Part shown: positions 1 through 7,271 of the stretch, one piece after another | Numbering within the stretch: the first letter of the stretch is position 1 | Layout: every line of letters starts with the position of its first letter | Assembly: GCF_000307775.2 (NCBI RefSeq) | Contig: NZ_KK020677.1 | Location: forward strand, 521,095-585,094 | Direction of reading: 5' to 3' | Length of the DNA stretch: 64,000 nt | Source: Stutzerimonas stutzeri KOS6 | GTDB lineage: Bacteria; Pseudomonadota; Gammaproteobacteria; Pseudomonadales; Pseudomonadaceae | Notes under the pieces: generated by a model | What the model was told of the DNA's origin: nothing | Database searches by the model: none | The model's input: the letters and a program-made list of their open reading frames with translations, nothing else | Program-made: the position numbers and the translations under genes

Positions 1-1887
1 TGCGCCCGCCGCGTTGATGACCAACGGCACATCATTGCTGCCGGTGATCGTGATCGTGACGACTTGATCGATGTAAGCACCGAATTCATCGGTGACACGT
101 GCCGTATAGGTCTGGGTGACTTCCTCGCCTTCCTTCAAGGCCTGCGTGGCGGCGAGGGTGTTATCGAGGGTATAGGTCCAGACGCCGGTCGCGGCATCGA
201 GTACGAAATCGCCATAGGTGGTGCTCGGCGTGCCCTGCACGCTCCAGGTGCGGGTGGCATCGGCGTCCACATCGGTGGCGCTCAGCGTGCCGGTGGCGAC
301 GGTGCCATCGTCCAAGGGGCCGGCTTCGCTGACGTTGCCTACCAGCGCGCCGAGCGTATTGCTTATCACCGGCGCATCATTGGTACCGTTCAGGGTGACG
401 GTGACGGTCTGGGGGGTGCCATCGACGGTGAGTGCCGTAAAACTGTCGTAATACACGACACCGGCGGCGAGTGCGTTGTTCGCATCGGCGCTATATGTCC
501 AGACACCGTTGGCATCAATGCTGAATACGCCATGGCCGTTGCTTCCGGCGACCTGAGTCTGGACCTGAAACTGTCCGCTGCCTTTGTTGCTTGTCAATGC
601 TGCGCCGACATTGAGGGGCGAATCTGTTTCAGTGACCTTTGCCGTGTTGATGCCGCCGATCAGCGTGATGACTTGCGGTTGCTCCGCTGGTGGGGGCAAG
701 GGAGTGACGCTGGTGCTGATGGGCGCAAATGGCGCGGCAGGCAAGGGAGAGGAAAAAACCGGCGTTGTGACGGGGAGGGGGGCAGGGCTGGGGCCGGAAA
801 AAGGCGCCGTAGCTGCGCTGTTGGAGAACGGAGCGCCCGCATTGAAACCGGAAAAAGGCGCGATCGAATGGCTTCCGAAGTTCGTATTGCCGAAGGAACT
901 GCCGGGAGCACTGCCACTGGTGGAACTTGCGATAGTGAAAGACGAGCCAGGATCGGCGCCTGCACCCGTTGCGCCAGGCCCCTCGGTCAGCCGCGAGATC
1001 GCAGAGGTTTGAGCAGGAGTCGGAGCGCCGAGCTGCGCGTCCTGAATACCTCCGGCCTGCAATACGATCGCCTCGCCCGGTAGCGAGATCCGGGACACGA
1101 TGCCGGCGCTCTGTATGAAGATTCCGCTATTGCCCTCGAGCGCCGACACGTTGGAGTTGAGCGCCATGACCGTGGTTTCGCCATTCGAGGCGTTGACATG
1201 AACGCCAAAGTTCTGGCCGCGGCCGTCCATCAGCCCCGCCGGGGTGCGAATGAAGATACGAGCGCCGCTGACATCCAGGTTTTCTAGGATGACCGCGCCG
1301 ATACGGACATCCATGGTAAGCGTCGATGTATCCGCTCCCGCTTGTTCGATCAGTTCGTGCTGCAACTCCACGCTTGAGTTGGCGCCTATGGTTGCGGTAA
1401 CTACCGGCTTGTTTGTGTCCTGAGGCTCGGTTTCGACGAATTCGAGTTTTGCCTTGCCGTCCCCATTGCTGTCGATGATGTCGCCATCCAATAAGGCATC
1501 ACCTGGCTTGAGGTCAGTTTCATTGTTGTTGCGAACCAGCCGAATGCTGCCGGTCGCTTCCCTGACGTGGGCGACGATGATTTCTGCATCCGAGCCGGCG
1601 ACGCTGCCGTCACTTCCGGACGATGTCGGAAGCGGCGCTGCCGCGAGGTGGGGGAAATTCGCGAGCAGTATTTCGCTACTGAGCGCAACAGATGAACCGG
1701 GAGCGGTAAATACCGCCTTGGGGTCATTGAAGAAGTCGGGGATGACGGTTGTCTCTCCATTGGCCGATGTGTATATCAGATTGTTGCCATCGCGCAACAA
1801 TGTACCGCCATCCAGCCCTGCGAAATTGCGGCCGGAGTTGTTTTGTGCAGTCGACGGTACGGTATCTGTAATATTGTCGGTGGCCAT
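1..1887 (-). CDS. FecR-like/VCBS-repeat surface protein, C-terminal part cut by window edge
   Basis: The reading frame is open from an ATG at 1887 to the left edge, about 629 codons, so only the N-terminal part is visible. Residues about 95-180 look FecR-like: a VREATGSIRLVR segment, then a D/G-rich LKPGDALLDGDII segment. About residues 300-400 form a low-complexity linker rich in S, P, G, A and F, with repeated APFSGF/APFSNS-type units. From about residue 400 two VCBS/cadherin-like repeats appear, each with a GxWTY core and ending in T-x-TGSNDxP or LNGTNDAP. This layout is typical of large RTX- or LapA-type adhesins secreted by type I systems and retained at the cell surface. There is no Sec signal peptide, which fits type I export. 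The gene lies left of the attachment core and is therefore chromosomal flank, not ICE. The repeat-rich C-terminus and any calcium-binding or secretion signal lie outside the window. Confidence 0.85.
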   Translation of the reverse strand, partial: MATDNITDTVPSTAQNNSGRNFAGLDGGTLLRDGNNLIYTSANGETTVIPDFFNDPKAVFTAPGSSVALSSEILLANFPHLAAAPLPTSSGSDGSVAGSDAEIIVAHVREATGSIRLVRNNNETDLKPGDALLDGDIIDSNGDGKAKLEFVETEPQDTNKPVVTATIGANSSVELQHELIEQAGADTSTLTMDVRIGAVILENLDVSGARIFIRTPAGLMDGRGQNFGVHVNASNGETTVMALNSNVSALEGNSGIFIQSAGIVSRISLPGEAIVLQAGGIQDAQLGAPTPAQTSAISRLTEGPGATGAGADPGSSFTIASSTSGSAPGSSFGNTNFGSHSIAPFSGFNAGAPFSNSAATAPFSGPSPAPLPVTTPVFSSPLPAAPFAPISTSVTPLPPPAEQPQVITLIGGINTAKVTETDSPLNVGAALTSNKGSGQFQVQTQVAGSNGHGVFSIDANGVWTYSADANNALAAGVVYYDSFTALTVDGTPQTVTVTLNGTNDAPVISNTLGALVGNVSEAGPLDDGTVATGTLSATDVDADATRTWSVQGTPSTTYGDFVLDAATGVWTYTLDNTLAATQALKEGEEVTQTYTARVTDEFGAYIDQVVTITITGSNDVPLVINAAGA

Positions 1888-2199
1888 GGACGATTCTATT
1901 TTTAGGTTTCGTTAGACCGAACTTGGTCATGTTTCGCGTGCTTACATGGCGCGCGGAAATTTCTAAGTGTCGAAGGCGGGACGCTTCGCTCCGGAAGGGA
2001 GTGCCGACATTTTTGCGCAGCGGCTTTGATGCTCGGTCATAGCGCTGCAGCTTATAGGCGGTTTGTAAAACAATGCCGTTCTGAAAAGGCGAGTTTCACG
2101 GCAAACGCACTTCCTCGGGAAATCACCTCGTCGCGAGGATATGAGTTTCCACTTGTAAAGTGTCTGAGCAAATCTGAGCAGGGAGGGCGCTCTTGCGTT
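1888..2199. other. Leader region of the surface-protein gene, no ORF supported
   Basis: About 310 bases separate the two minus-strand genes and should contain the promoter of the surface-protein gene. I see no convincing open frame. Short ORFs on both strands here have no recognisable content. No clear -35/-10 pair stands out. Confidence 0.5.
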
Positions 2200-2216
2200 C
2201 TTGTCAGGCTGACAAG
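2200..2216. promoter_or_regulatory. Perfect inverted repeat overlapping the PAS-regulator stop codon
   Basis: CTTGTCAG-g-CTGACAAG has two perfect 8-bp arms around a single centre base, and it covers the stop codon of the minus-strand PAS regulator. It has no T-run like a strong terminator. It could be a protein-binding operator for the downstream adhesin gene or a weak transcription end. The symmetry is visible; the role is inference. Confidence 0.35.
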
Positions 2217-2947
2217 GGTGAAACGCCGCTCGCCAGGGGGCGGTGGATGATCTTGATCTCTTCGTAGAAGCGGTAGCCAATGCCGCGAAGAGTCGTCACG
2301 GGCAACTGGAGGCCGCACGCCTGTTCCACTTTGCGCCGCAGTCGGCGCATCTGTGTGTCCAGGCGGCGTTGGTCATATTCAAGAAAGTCTTCACCTAGGG
2401 CGAGTACGATCTTCTTGCGGCTGACGGCTTCGCCGCTCGCCGCCAATGCCAGCATTACAGTGAGGTCTTGCGCGGAAAGTGGGATAGGTGGGAATCCGGG
2501 CGGGATCAGTCGCGGTGGCGCCGTCGATAGTTGCCAATGTTTCACGATCTCCGGAACGTCTTGCGGCAAGGCTTGCATGGCCTCGAGGCGTTTGCGCTCG
2601 GTGATGTCACGCGCTACGGCGATGCGCCTCTGATCCGCCTCCGACCATCGGGCCGACCAGTTTATATGGACAATCTCGCCGTCCTTGCGCACGTAGCGGT
2701 TTTCGAAATGAAATTGCAGATACCCGGCGTGGACTCTTGCGGCGGCTTCCAGTGTTCTCTGGCGGTCCTCGTGGAAGACAAAGTCGATCATCGGTTTGCC
2801 GATCATTTCTTCGGGGGTATAGCCGAAAATTCGCTCGCACGCACCGCTGACGGAGACGAAGCAGCCCGTCGCATGGTCGACGACGCAGATAGCATCAAGC
2901 AGGAAGTCCAGAATGTTCGAGTAATCGGCAAAGTTACTATTTTTCAT
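2204..2947 (-). CDS. PAS-domain / OmpR-type winged-helix transcriptional regulator
   Basis: About 247 residues starting at the ATG at 2947; a longer frame starts at 2989. Residues about 10-125 form a PAS-PAC sensor domain: ICVVD, then FGYTPEEMIG, and a PAC end with RDITERKRLEAM. Residues about 150-235 form an OmpR/PhoB-like DNA-binding domain, with LSAQDLTVMLALAASGEAVSRKKI, then RRLDTQMRRLRRKVE and a TLRGIGYRF wing. It therefore senses a small molecule, redox state or light through PAS and binds DNA directly. There is no receiver or kinase domain, so it is a one-component relative of response regulators. It is followed, on the same strand, by the large surface protein, which is a plausible target. 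It belongs to the chromosomal flank. Confidence 0.85.
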   Translation of the reverse strand: MKNSNFADYSNILDFLLDAICVVDHATGCFVSVSGACERIFGYTPEEMIGKPMIDFVFHEDRQRTLEAAARVHAGYLQFHFENRYVRKDGEIVHINWSARWSEADQRRIAVARDITERKRLEAMQALPQDVPEIVKHWQLSTAPPRLIPPGFPPIPLSAQDLTVMLALAASGEAVSRKKIVLALGEDFLEYDQRRLDTQMRRLRRKVEQACGLQLPVTTLRGIGYRFYEEIKIIHRPLASGVSPLSA

Positions 2948-3233
2948 GACATCAATGAAAAACGGACACAGAGGAGCCGAAGCGAGCAATCTGTCGGGGA
3001 GCGATGAAGGAGTTGACGAACAGGCATAAGTGAACTGCAGGATACTTGCCGTATTGTTTGCTCAGAAAGCGGAAGTCAAGGCGGCGCCCATATGAACCCC
3101 TCGGGGAGATCCCTTCAAGGGACAGCTTGGTTTGATGAAGCTGTATGGTCGTCTAAATTACTGGCTACTGAGCACAATTATTTTATTTATATTTATTTCA
3201 GGCACGGCAGTCTAACGTCGAGGTTCCAGGTAA
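2948..3233. other. AT-richer intergenic tract upstream of the PAS regulator
   Basis: About 290 bases with no supportable gene. It includes an AT-rich stretch around 3170-3200 (TTATTTTATTTATATTTATT), unusual against the GC-rich surroundings, and presumably holds the promoter of the PAS regulator gene. No RNA gene or repeat was recognised. Confidence 0.4.
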
Positions 3234-3401
3234 ACAAGCTGCGAAGATCTTCTGGAAAGCGTCCAGCAGCTGGACGAGATTCACCGTGGCGGACGTCAGC
3301 CCTCGCGTGAGTTCGTTGTCGAGTCGCTGCAGGTCAAAGAGATCCGCAAGCCGACGCGATCCAGTCGGACCGGCAAAGGCGTTGCTCCGCGCCATCCATA
3401 G
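3234..3401 (+). pseudogene. Decayed coding remnant next to the attachment core, unidentified
   Basis: A 55-codon open frame without its own start runs from just after a TAA at 3231 to a TAG at 3399. The peptide has protein-like, charged sequence (LLESVQQLDEIHRGG, then REFVVESLQVKEIRKPTRSS) resembling the C-terminal tail of a real protein. A second frame downstream ends in a TAA at 3500 with protein-like content (FFDTTKSQKQ). I do not recognise the family. The tract looks like the eroded end of an earlier gene or element beside a tRNA integration site. Confidence 0.35.
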
Positions 3402-3495
3402 CGATCCGAGGCTCGTCGTCCAGACGCTTTCTTTCGTCTGATGCTAGTACGGCTGGACCTTTTCGACACTTCTTCGACACCACCAAAAGCCAGAA

Positions 3496-3529
3496 ACAAT
3501 AAGGCCCTGTAAGCACAGGGCCTTATTGT
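3496..3529 (-). terminator. Strong intrinsic terminator hairpin beside the tRNA-Gly end
   Basis: A perfect 15-bp inverted repeat (ACAATAAGGCCCTGT and its complement) flanks a 4-base loop at 3511-3514. On the minus strand it continues into a T-rich stretch (TTATTGTTTCTGG). It sits 8 bp beyond the end of the tRNA-Gly fragment in the transcription direction of that tRNA. It is most simply the original terminator of the tRNA-Gly gene, left on the chromosomal side when the element inserted. Confidence 0.75.
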
Positions 3530-3537
3530 GTGGTGTC

Positions 3538-3555
3538 TGGAGCGGGCGAAGGGAA
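3538..3555 (-). other. Attachment-site core: 18-bp 3' end of tRNA-Gly(CCC), distal ICE end
   Basis: TGGAGCGGGCGAAGGGAA is, read on the minus strand, TTCCCTTCGCCCGCTCCA. That is the acceptor-stem/T-arm end of tRNA-Gly(CCC) including CCA. The tRNA homology stops after exactly these 18 bases, so this is only the duplicated core. ICEclc-family integrases target an 18-bp 3' end of tRNA-Gly. With the tRNA reading leftward, the element must lie to the right, and the intact tRNA plus the integrase gene would be at its other end, outside the window. The 250 bases to the right (3556-3803) hold no gene that I can support. Confidence 0.75.
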
Positions 3556-3803
3556 CAGCACCCGGTCGCTAACTCGTTTATTACGAACGTTTTTTCCGAT
3601 CCAAGCGTCACGGAATGGACTCGATTGTGGACTCAAGTCTTCGGCCTGGTCAACGCAGGCCGTTGCGGGTGATCCAAAGCGAGCCAAGCACATCCATCAA
3701 CAGCCAGAGCATCGGATTTCATACCGAAGTCTATCTGTCCACTGGCACATCACGCCACAGGCCGCTACGGACAGGTGAGCTGCGTCCTCAAAGGATTGAC
3801 TCA

Positions 3804-4700
3804 TCATCGACAGGCCCGGTCCCGCCCGCCTTTCGCCCGCTCGATGAACCGCTTCATGGGCTCCGAGGGTTCGCCCCGGCGGCGCAGCAGGTAGGTAGAG
3901 AGCACCGGTGGGCTGCCGGCCAAGGGACGAATGGAGATGTCCGGGCGCTGTAGCGTCTGCACCTGCGAGGCGATGGCGAAGCCGATGCCGTAGCCGGCAC
4001 CGACCAGGGTCAGCATCACGCCCAGGCTGGTCACTTCATCGACCAGCTTGAGCGGCGTGCCTGCGTCCTGCAGCAGCGCTTGAATCTGATGGCGGCAGCC
4101 CGATCCCGATTCGGGATGGCACAGAACCAGCGGGAACTTCAGGGCTTCGGCCAGCGGCACCTGCACGTGTGCCAGCAAGGGGTGGCGTGCGGGCACGATC
4201 ACCGACAGCGGATCGGTCCACACCGGCTCGGCGACGAGGCCATCATGTACCGCGTTTGACAACGCAAAGCCGATGTCCAGCAGATCGTCGTGCAGCGTCT
4301 TGAGCTGCTGCGCGAACGGCAGCTCGAAGACGCGAATCTCCATCTCGGGCTCCTCCTCGCGGCTGCGTGCCAGCAAGGTGGCGATGCGGGGCTGCGCCAG
4401 GCCGTCGCAGATCGCGATGCGCAGATGGCCCTGGTAGCCCTGTGCCGCCGCCTTGGCGCTCTTGACTGCCTGCTCCACGGTGGCCTGCACGCGCCGGCAT
4501 TCGCCGAGGAACACCTGGCCGGCCCAGGTCAGCCGCGTCAGGCGTGTGCTGCGGTCGAACAACTGCACGCCAAGCTGGCTTTCTAGGTCGCGCATCGCAC
4601 GTGACACAGGCGATTGCTCGATGCCCAGACGCTCGGCTGCCCGGGCCAGATGCAGTTCTTCCGCGACTGCGATGAAGTAGCGCAGCAATCTGAAATCCAA
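3804..4700 (-). CDS. LysR-family regulator (TciR-like paralogue)
   Basis: 298 residues. The start is set at TTG 4700 because AGGAGG lies 5 bp upstream (4711-4706); longer frames reaching 4760 have no such site. The N-terminal helix-turn-helix begins DFRLLRYFIAVAEELHLARAAERLGIEQSPVSR, and the substrate-binding domain covers about residues 90-295. It is clearly related to the LysR gene at 18104 and the pseudogene at 17131 (shared IEQSP-SR, LLARSREEEP/LLALCREESP and YGxGF segments). In ICEclc a LysR regulator, TciR, starts the transfer-competence cascade. This copy lies at the element end and is divergent from a TetR gene that precedes an efflux operon, similar to the mfsR-marR-tciR/mfsABC setting of ICEclc. 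The direct target is unknown. Confidence 0.85.
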   Translation of the reverse strand: MDFRLLRYFIAVAEELHLARAAERLGIEQSPVSRAMRDLESQLGVQLFDRSTRLTRLTWAGQVFLGECRRVQATVEQAVKSAKAAAQGYQGHLRIAICDGLAQPRIATLLARSREEEPEMEIRVFELPFAQQLKTLHDDLLDIGFALSNAVHDGLVAEPVWTDPLSVIVPARHPLLAHVQVPLAEALKFPLVLCHPESGSGCRHQIQALLQDAGTPLKLVDEVTSLGVMLTLVGAGYGIGFAIASQVQTLQRPDISIRPLAGSPPVLSTYLLRRRGEPSEPMKRFIERAKGGRDRACR

Positions 4701-4949
4701 GGCCACCTCCTGTTCGTCTTCTTCTGGTTCGGCCTCTCGGGCGCCAGCATCTCCATCCACATCCCGCCCACTTACGCCCCGCCAGGCTTGCGATGTGCCG
4801 GCGCCCTTCCGCCAATGAGGTGCGGAGGGCGACGTTTGCGCCCGCTAGAAATCGACCGTTGGCAGCCGTCTGAGATAGCAGTTCTGCTGTTCATCGAGAC
4901 CTCTTTTTCGTGCTTCCCCTCTTGCGGCCTGGCTGCACAGTGGTAAGAT

Positions 4950-4963
4950 AGTAATAGATTACT
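4950..4963. promoter_or_regulatory. Palindromic operator upstream of the TetR gene
   Basis: AGTAAT-AG-ATTACT is a perfect 6-bp inverted repeat around a 2-base centre, lying 11 bp before the TetR start codon in an AT-rich patch. Position and symmetry fit an autoregulatory TetR-family operator. It could also control the divergent LysR gene. Confidence 0.55.
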
Positions 4964-4974
4964 CACTTTTTGGG

Positions 4975-5592
4975 ATGCAAGCAATGAGCGGACGCTCCAG
5001 GCATCTACCGGCTGATGAGAGGCGCGCGGCCACCGTCGAGGCAGTGGTCGACTTGGCTGCCGAACAGAACCCCAGCGACATCACGACCACGGCCATCGCG
5101 CAGCGCATGGGGTTGACCCAGGGAGCACTGTTCCGTCACTTCCCGACTAAAGACGCAATCCTGCAGGCGGTGATGTCCTGGGTTACGGAACGCTTGCTGG
5201 CTCGAGTAGACAAGGCCGCAGAAGGTGCTACGTCCCCCCTCGCAGCTCTTGAAGCGATCTTCAAGACGCACATCGACTTCGTGGCCGAGCACCCGGGGGT
5301 GCCGAGGATGCTCTTCGGCGAATTACAGCGGCCGGGGGAGACCCTGCCCAAGCAAATGGTGCAGACCTTGACCCGTCAATATGGTGAGCGGTTGCGTCGA
5401 CTGCTCGAAGCCGGTAAGGCGCGAAGCGAGCTGCATTCAGAACTGGATGTGGACGCGGCCGTCGTCTTGTTCATCGGCACAATTCAAGGGCTGGTGATGC
5501 AGTCGTTGCTGGCGGGCGATGTAGCACGCATCCGCCGCGACGCGCCAGCCGTGTTTGCCATCTATCTCCGTGGCATCACGCACACCCGATGA
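4975..5592 (+). CDS. TetR/AcrR-family repressor of the adjacent efflux operon
   Basis: 205 residues starting at ATG 4975; ATG 4984 is an alternative. Residues about 12-60 form the TetR helix-turn-helix, with ITTTAIAQRMGLTQGALFRHFPTKDAIL as the recognition region. The remainder is an all-helical ligand and dimer domain. It is the first gene of a co-directional series leading into the membrane protein, HlyD, ABC and outer-membrane-factor genes, so it probably represses that pump until a substrate binds. The palindrome at 4950-4963 is its likely operator. In ICEclc the TetR-type MfsR represses both a pump operon and the LysR activator of transfer. The divergent LysR gene here makes a similar link possible, but this is inference. 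Confidence 0.88.
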   Translation: MQAMSGRSRHLPADERRAATVEAVVDLAAEQNPSDITTTAIAQRMGLTQGALFRHFPTKDAILQAVMSWVTERLLARVDKAAEGATSPLAALEAIFKTHIDFVAEHPGVPRMLFGELQRPGETLPKQMVQTLTRQYGERLRRLLEAGKARSELHSELDVDAAVVLFIGTIQGLVMQSLLAGDVARIRRDAPAVFAIYLRGITHTR

Positions 5593-5776
5593 AACGCCTT
5601 CCATCCTGCCGCCACGCAGTTCCTCGGTCAGCCGAGAGGCACACCACGGTCATGCGATCGCGTTGCGCCTCCAGCGCGAATCCGCGTCATTCAACACTCA
5701 GCCCGACCGCCCGGCGGAATGCACACGCACGCCGCGACGACGAAGGCCTGGGAGTTTCCCCGATCAAGTAAAGGCC

Positions 5777-6202
5777 ATGAAGATGACCACTCATCCACAA
5801 CGCAGCATCTGGCACTGGCTGATCTCCCTGCTTGCGATCGGCTTCGGTCTGCTCACTCTTCGGGAGGGCGGCGCCGTTCTGTTTGTCGACGGCGCGGCGC
5901 GCCAAGCCGCCGGCCACTATGTGCCCTTCGTGCTCTGGTTCAATTTTCTGGCCGGGTTCGCCTACATCGTCGCCGGCGTCGGCTTGTGGATGCGCCGGCG
6001 CTGGGCCGCGTGGTTGGCGATTGTCATCACGGTGGCGACCGCACTCGTGTTCCTCGCTTTCGGAGTGCATGTGGCTCTGGGTGGCGCCTGGGAGCGACGC
6101 ACGGTGGTCGCCATGACGCTGCGCACGTTGGTGTGGGCTGGCATAGCGGCCATCGCCTGGCGCCGGTCAGCGGCGAATGCGCCGGTCGCACGCGAGCACT
6201 GA
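5777..6202 (+). CDS. Small four-helix inner-membrane protein of the efflux cluster
   Basis: 141 residues from ATG 5777, preceded by AAGG. Four hydrophobic segments are visible (about residues 12-32, 45-68, 74-98 and 108-125), separated by short charged loops such as MRRRWAAW. I do not recognise a named family. It lies 28 bp upstream of the HlyD gene on the same strand and is probably cotranscribed. A role as an accessory membrane protein of the pump is plausible from position only. Confidence 0.7.
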   Translation: MKMTTHPQRSIWHWLISLLAIGFGLLTLREGGAVLFVDGAARQAAGHYVPFVLWFNFLAGFAYIVAGVGLWMRRRWAAWLAIVITVATALVFLAFGVHVALGGAWERRTVVAMTLRTLVWAGIAAIAWRRSAANAPVAREH

Positions 6203-6229
6203 GCACCTTTATCCAGCGGAAACCCATCG

Positions 6230-7270
6230 ATGAAAACTCCAAACCTCCTCTTCAAGAAAACCCGTTGGGTCGTGATCGCCGTCGTCGTGCTCGCTCTTGG
6301 CGGCGCACTGGCGTTCTGGTTGTCGCGCGACCATGGACAACAAGATGCATTGCGCCTCTACGGCAACGTCGACATCCGCGAGGTGCAACTGGCCTTCCGT
6401 CAGCCCGGGCGCGTGATGCAAATGGCTTTCGATGAGGGCGATGCCGTCAGCGCGGGCGCGCGCCTGGCGGCGCTTGACGCGCAACCCTATCGGGAAGCAC
6501 TTGCGGCAGCACAGGCCCAGGTGCAGGTGGCGCAGGCGGAACTGGCCAAGCTGCGCCGCGGTCTGCGACCGCAGGAAATCACCCAGGCGCGCGAAGCCCT
6601 CAGGCAGGCCCAGGCGCTCGCCACCGAGACCGAGCGCAATTTCCAGCGCCAGAGTGGCCTGCTGGCATCTGGCGCCAGCAGCCAGCGCACGGTCGATGCA
6701 GCCCGCACGGCGCGCGACCAGGCAGCCGCTGGCGTCGAAGCGGCCAAGGCGGCCCTGTCGCAAGCATCCGAAGGTTTTCGCAAGGAAGACATCGCCGCGG
6801 CAGAAGCTCGCCTTGCGGCCGCACAGGCTGCCGCAGCGCAAGCCACGACAGCCTTGGCGGACACCGAGTTGATGGCGCCCAGTAGCGGCACCGTCATCGC
6901 ACGAGTGCGGGAGCCCGGCAGCATGGTCGCAAGCCAGAGCGCGGTCTACAGCCTGAGCCTGGACAAGCCGGTTTACGTGCGCGCCTACGTGGGCGAGTCG
7001 GACTTGGGGCGCATCGCGCCCGGTACTTTGGTGCGCGTCAAAAGCGATTCATCAGAGAAGGTCTATCGCGGCCAGATCGGCTTCATCTCGCCGCGCGCCG
7101 AGTTCACCCCCAAGACGGTGGAGACGACGGATTTGCGTACGGATCTGGTCTACCGCCTGCGCATCGTCATCGACGAAGCCGACAGCGACAGTGCCTTGCG
7201 CCAGGGCATGCCGGTGACGATCGAGGTCGATGCGAAAGCCGGCACCCGTATCCCGGCGGGGGAGCGTTGA
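6230..7270 (+). CDS. HlyD-family periplasmic adaptor of an ABC efflux system (YbhG-like)
   Basis: 346 residues. A single N-terminal membrane anchor (about residues 12-32) precedes an HlyD-type body: a first biotinyl-lipoyl half (about 45-90, GRVMQMAFDEGDAV), a long alanine-rich coiled-coil hairpin (about 90-215), the second lipoyl half (MAPSSGTVIARVREPGSMV) and a beta-barrel to about 330. It should bridge the inner-membrane ABC permeases and the TolC-like protein encoded downstream. The stop codon is followed within 2 bases by the ABC gene start, so the two are translationally close. Domain order matches YbhG and YhiI adaptors. Confidence 0.92.
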   Translation: MKTPNLLFKKTRWVVIAVVVLALGGALAFWLSRDHGQQDALRLYGNVDIREVQLAFRQPGRVMQMAFDEGDAVSAGARLAALDAQPYREALAAAQAQVQVAQAELAKLRRGLRPQEITQAREALRQAQALATETERNFQRQSGLLASGASSQRTVDAARTARDQAAAGVEAAKAALSQASEGFRKEDIAAAEARLAAAQAAAAQATTALADTELMAPSSGTVIARVREPGSMVASQSAVYSLSLDKPVYVRAYVGESDLGRIAPGTLVRVKSDSSEKVYRGQIGFISPRAEFTPKTVETTDLRTDLVYRLRIVIDEADSDSALRQGMPVTIEVDAKAGTRIPAGER

Positions 7271-7271
7271 A

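Noticed and set aside
3538-3555. A complete tRNA-Gly gene at the attachment core
   Set aside because: Homology to tRNA-Gly ends after 18 bases; there is no anticodon arm or D-arm to the right, so it is only the duplicated core.
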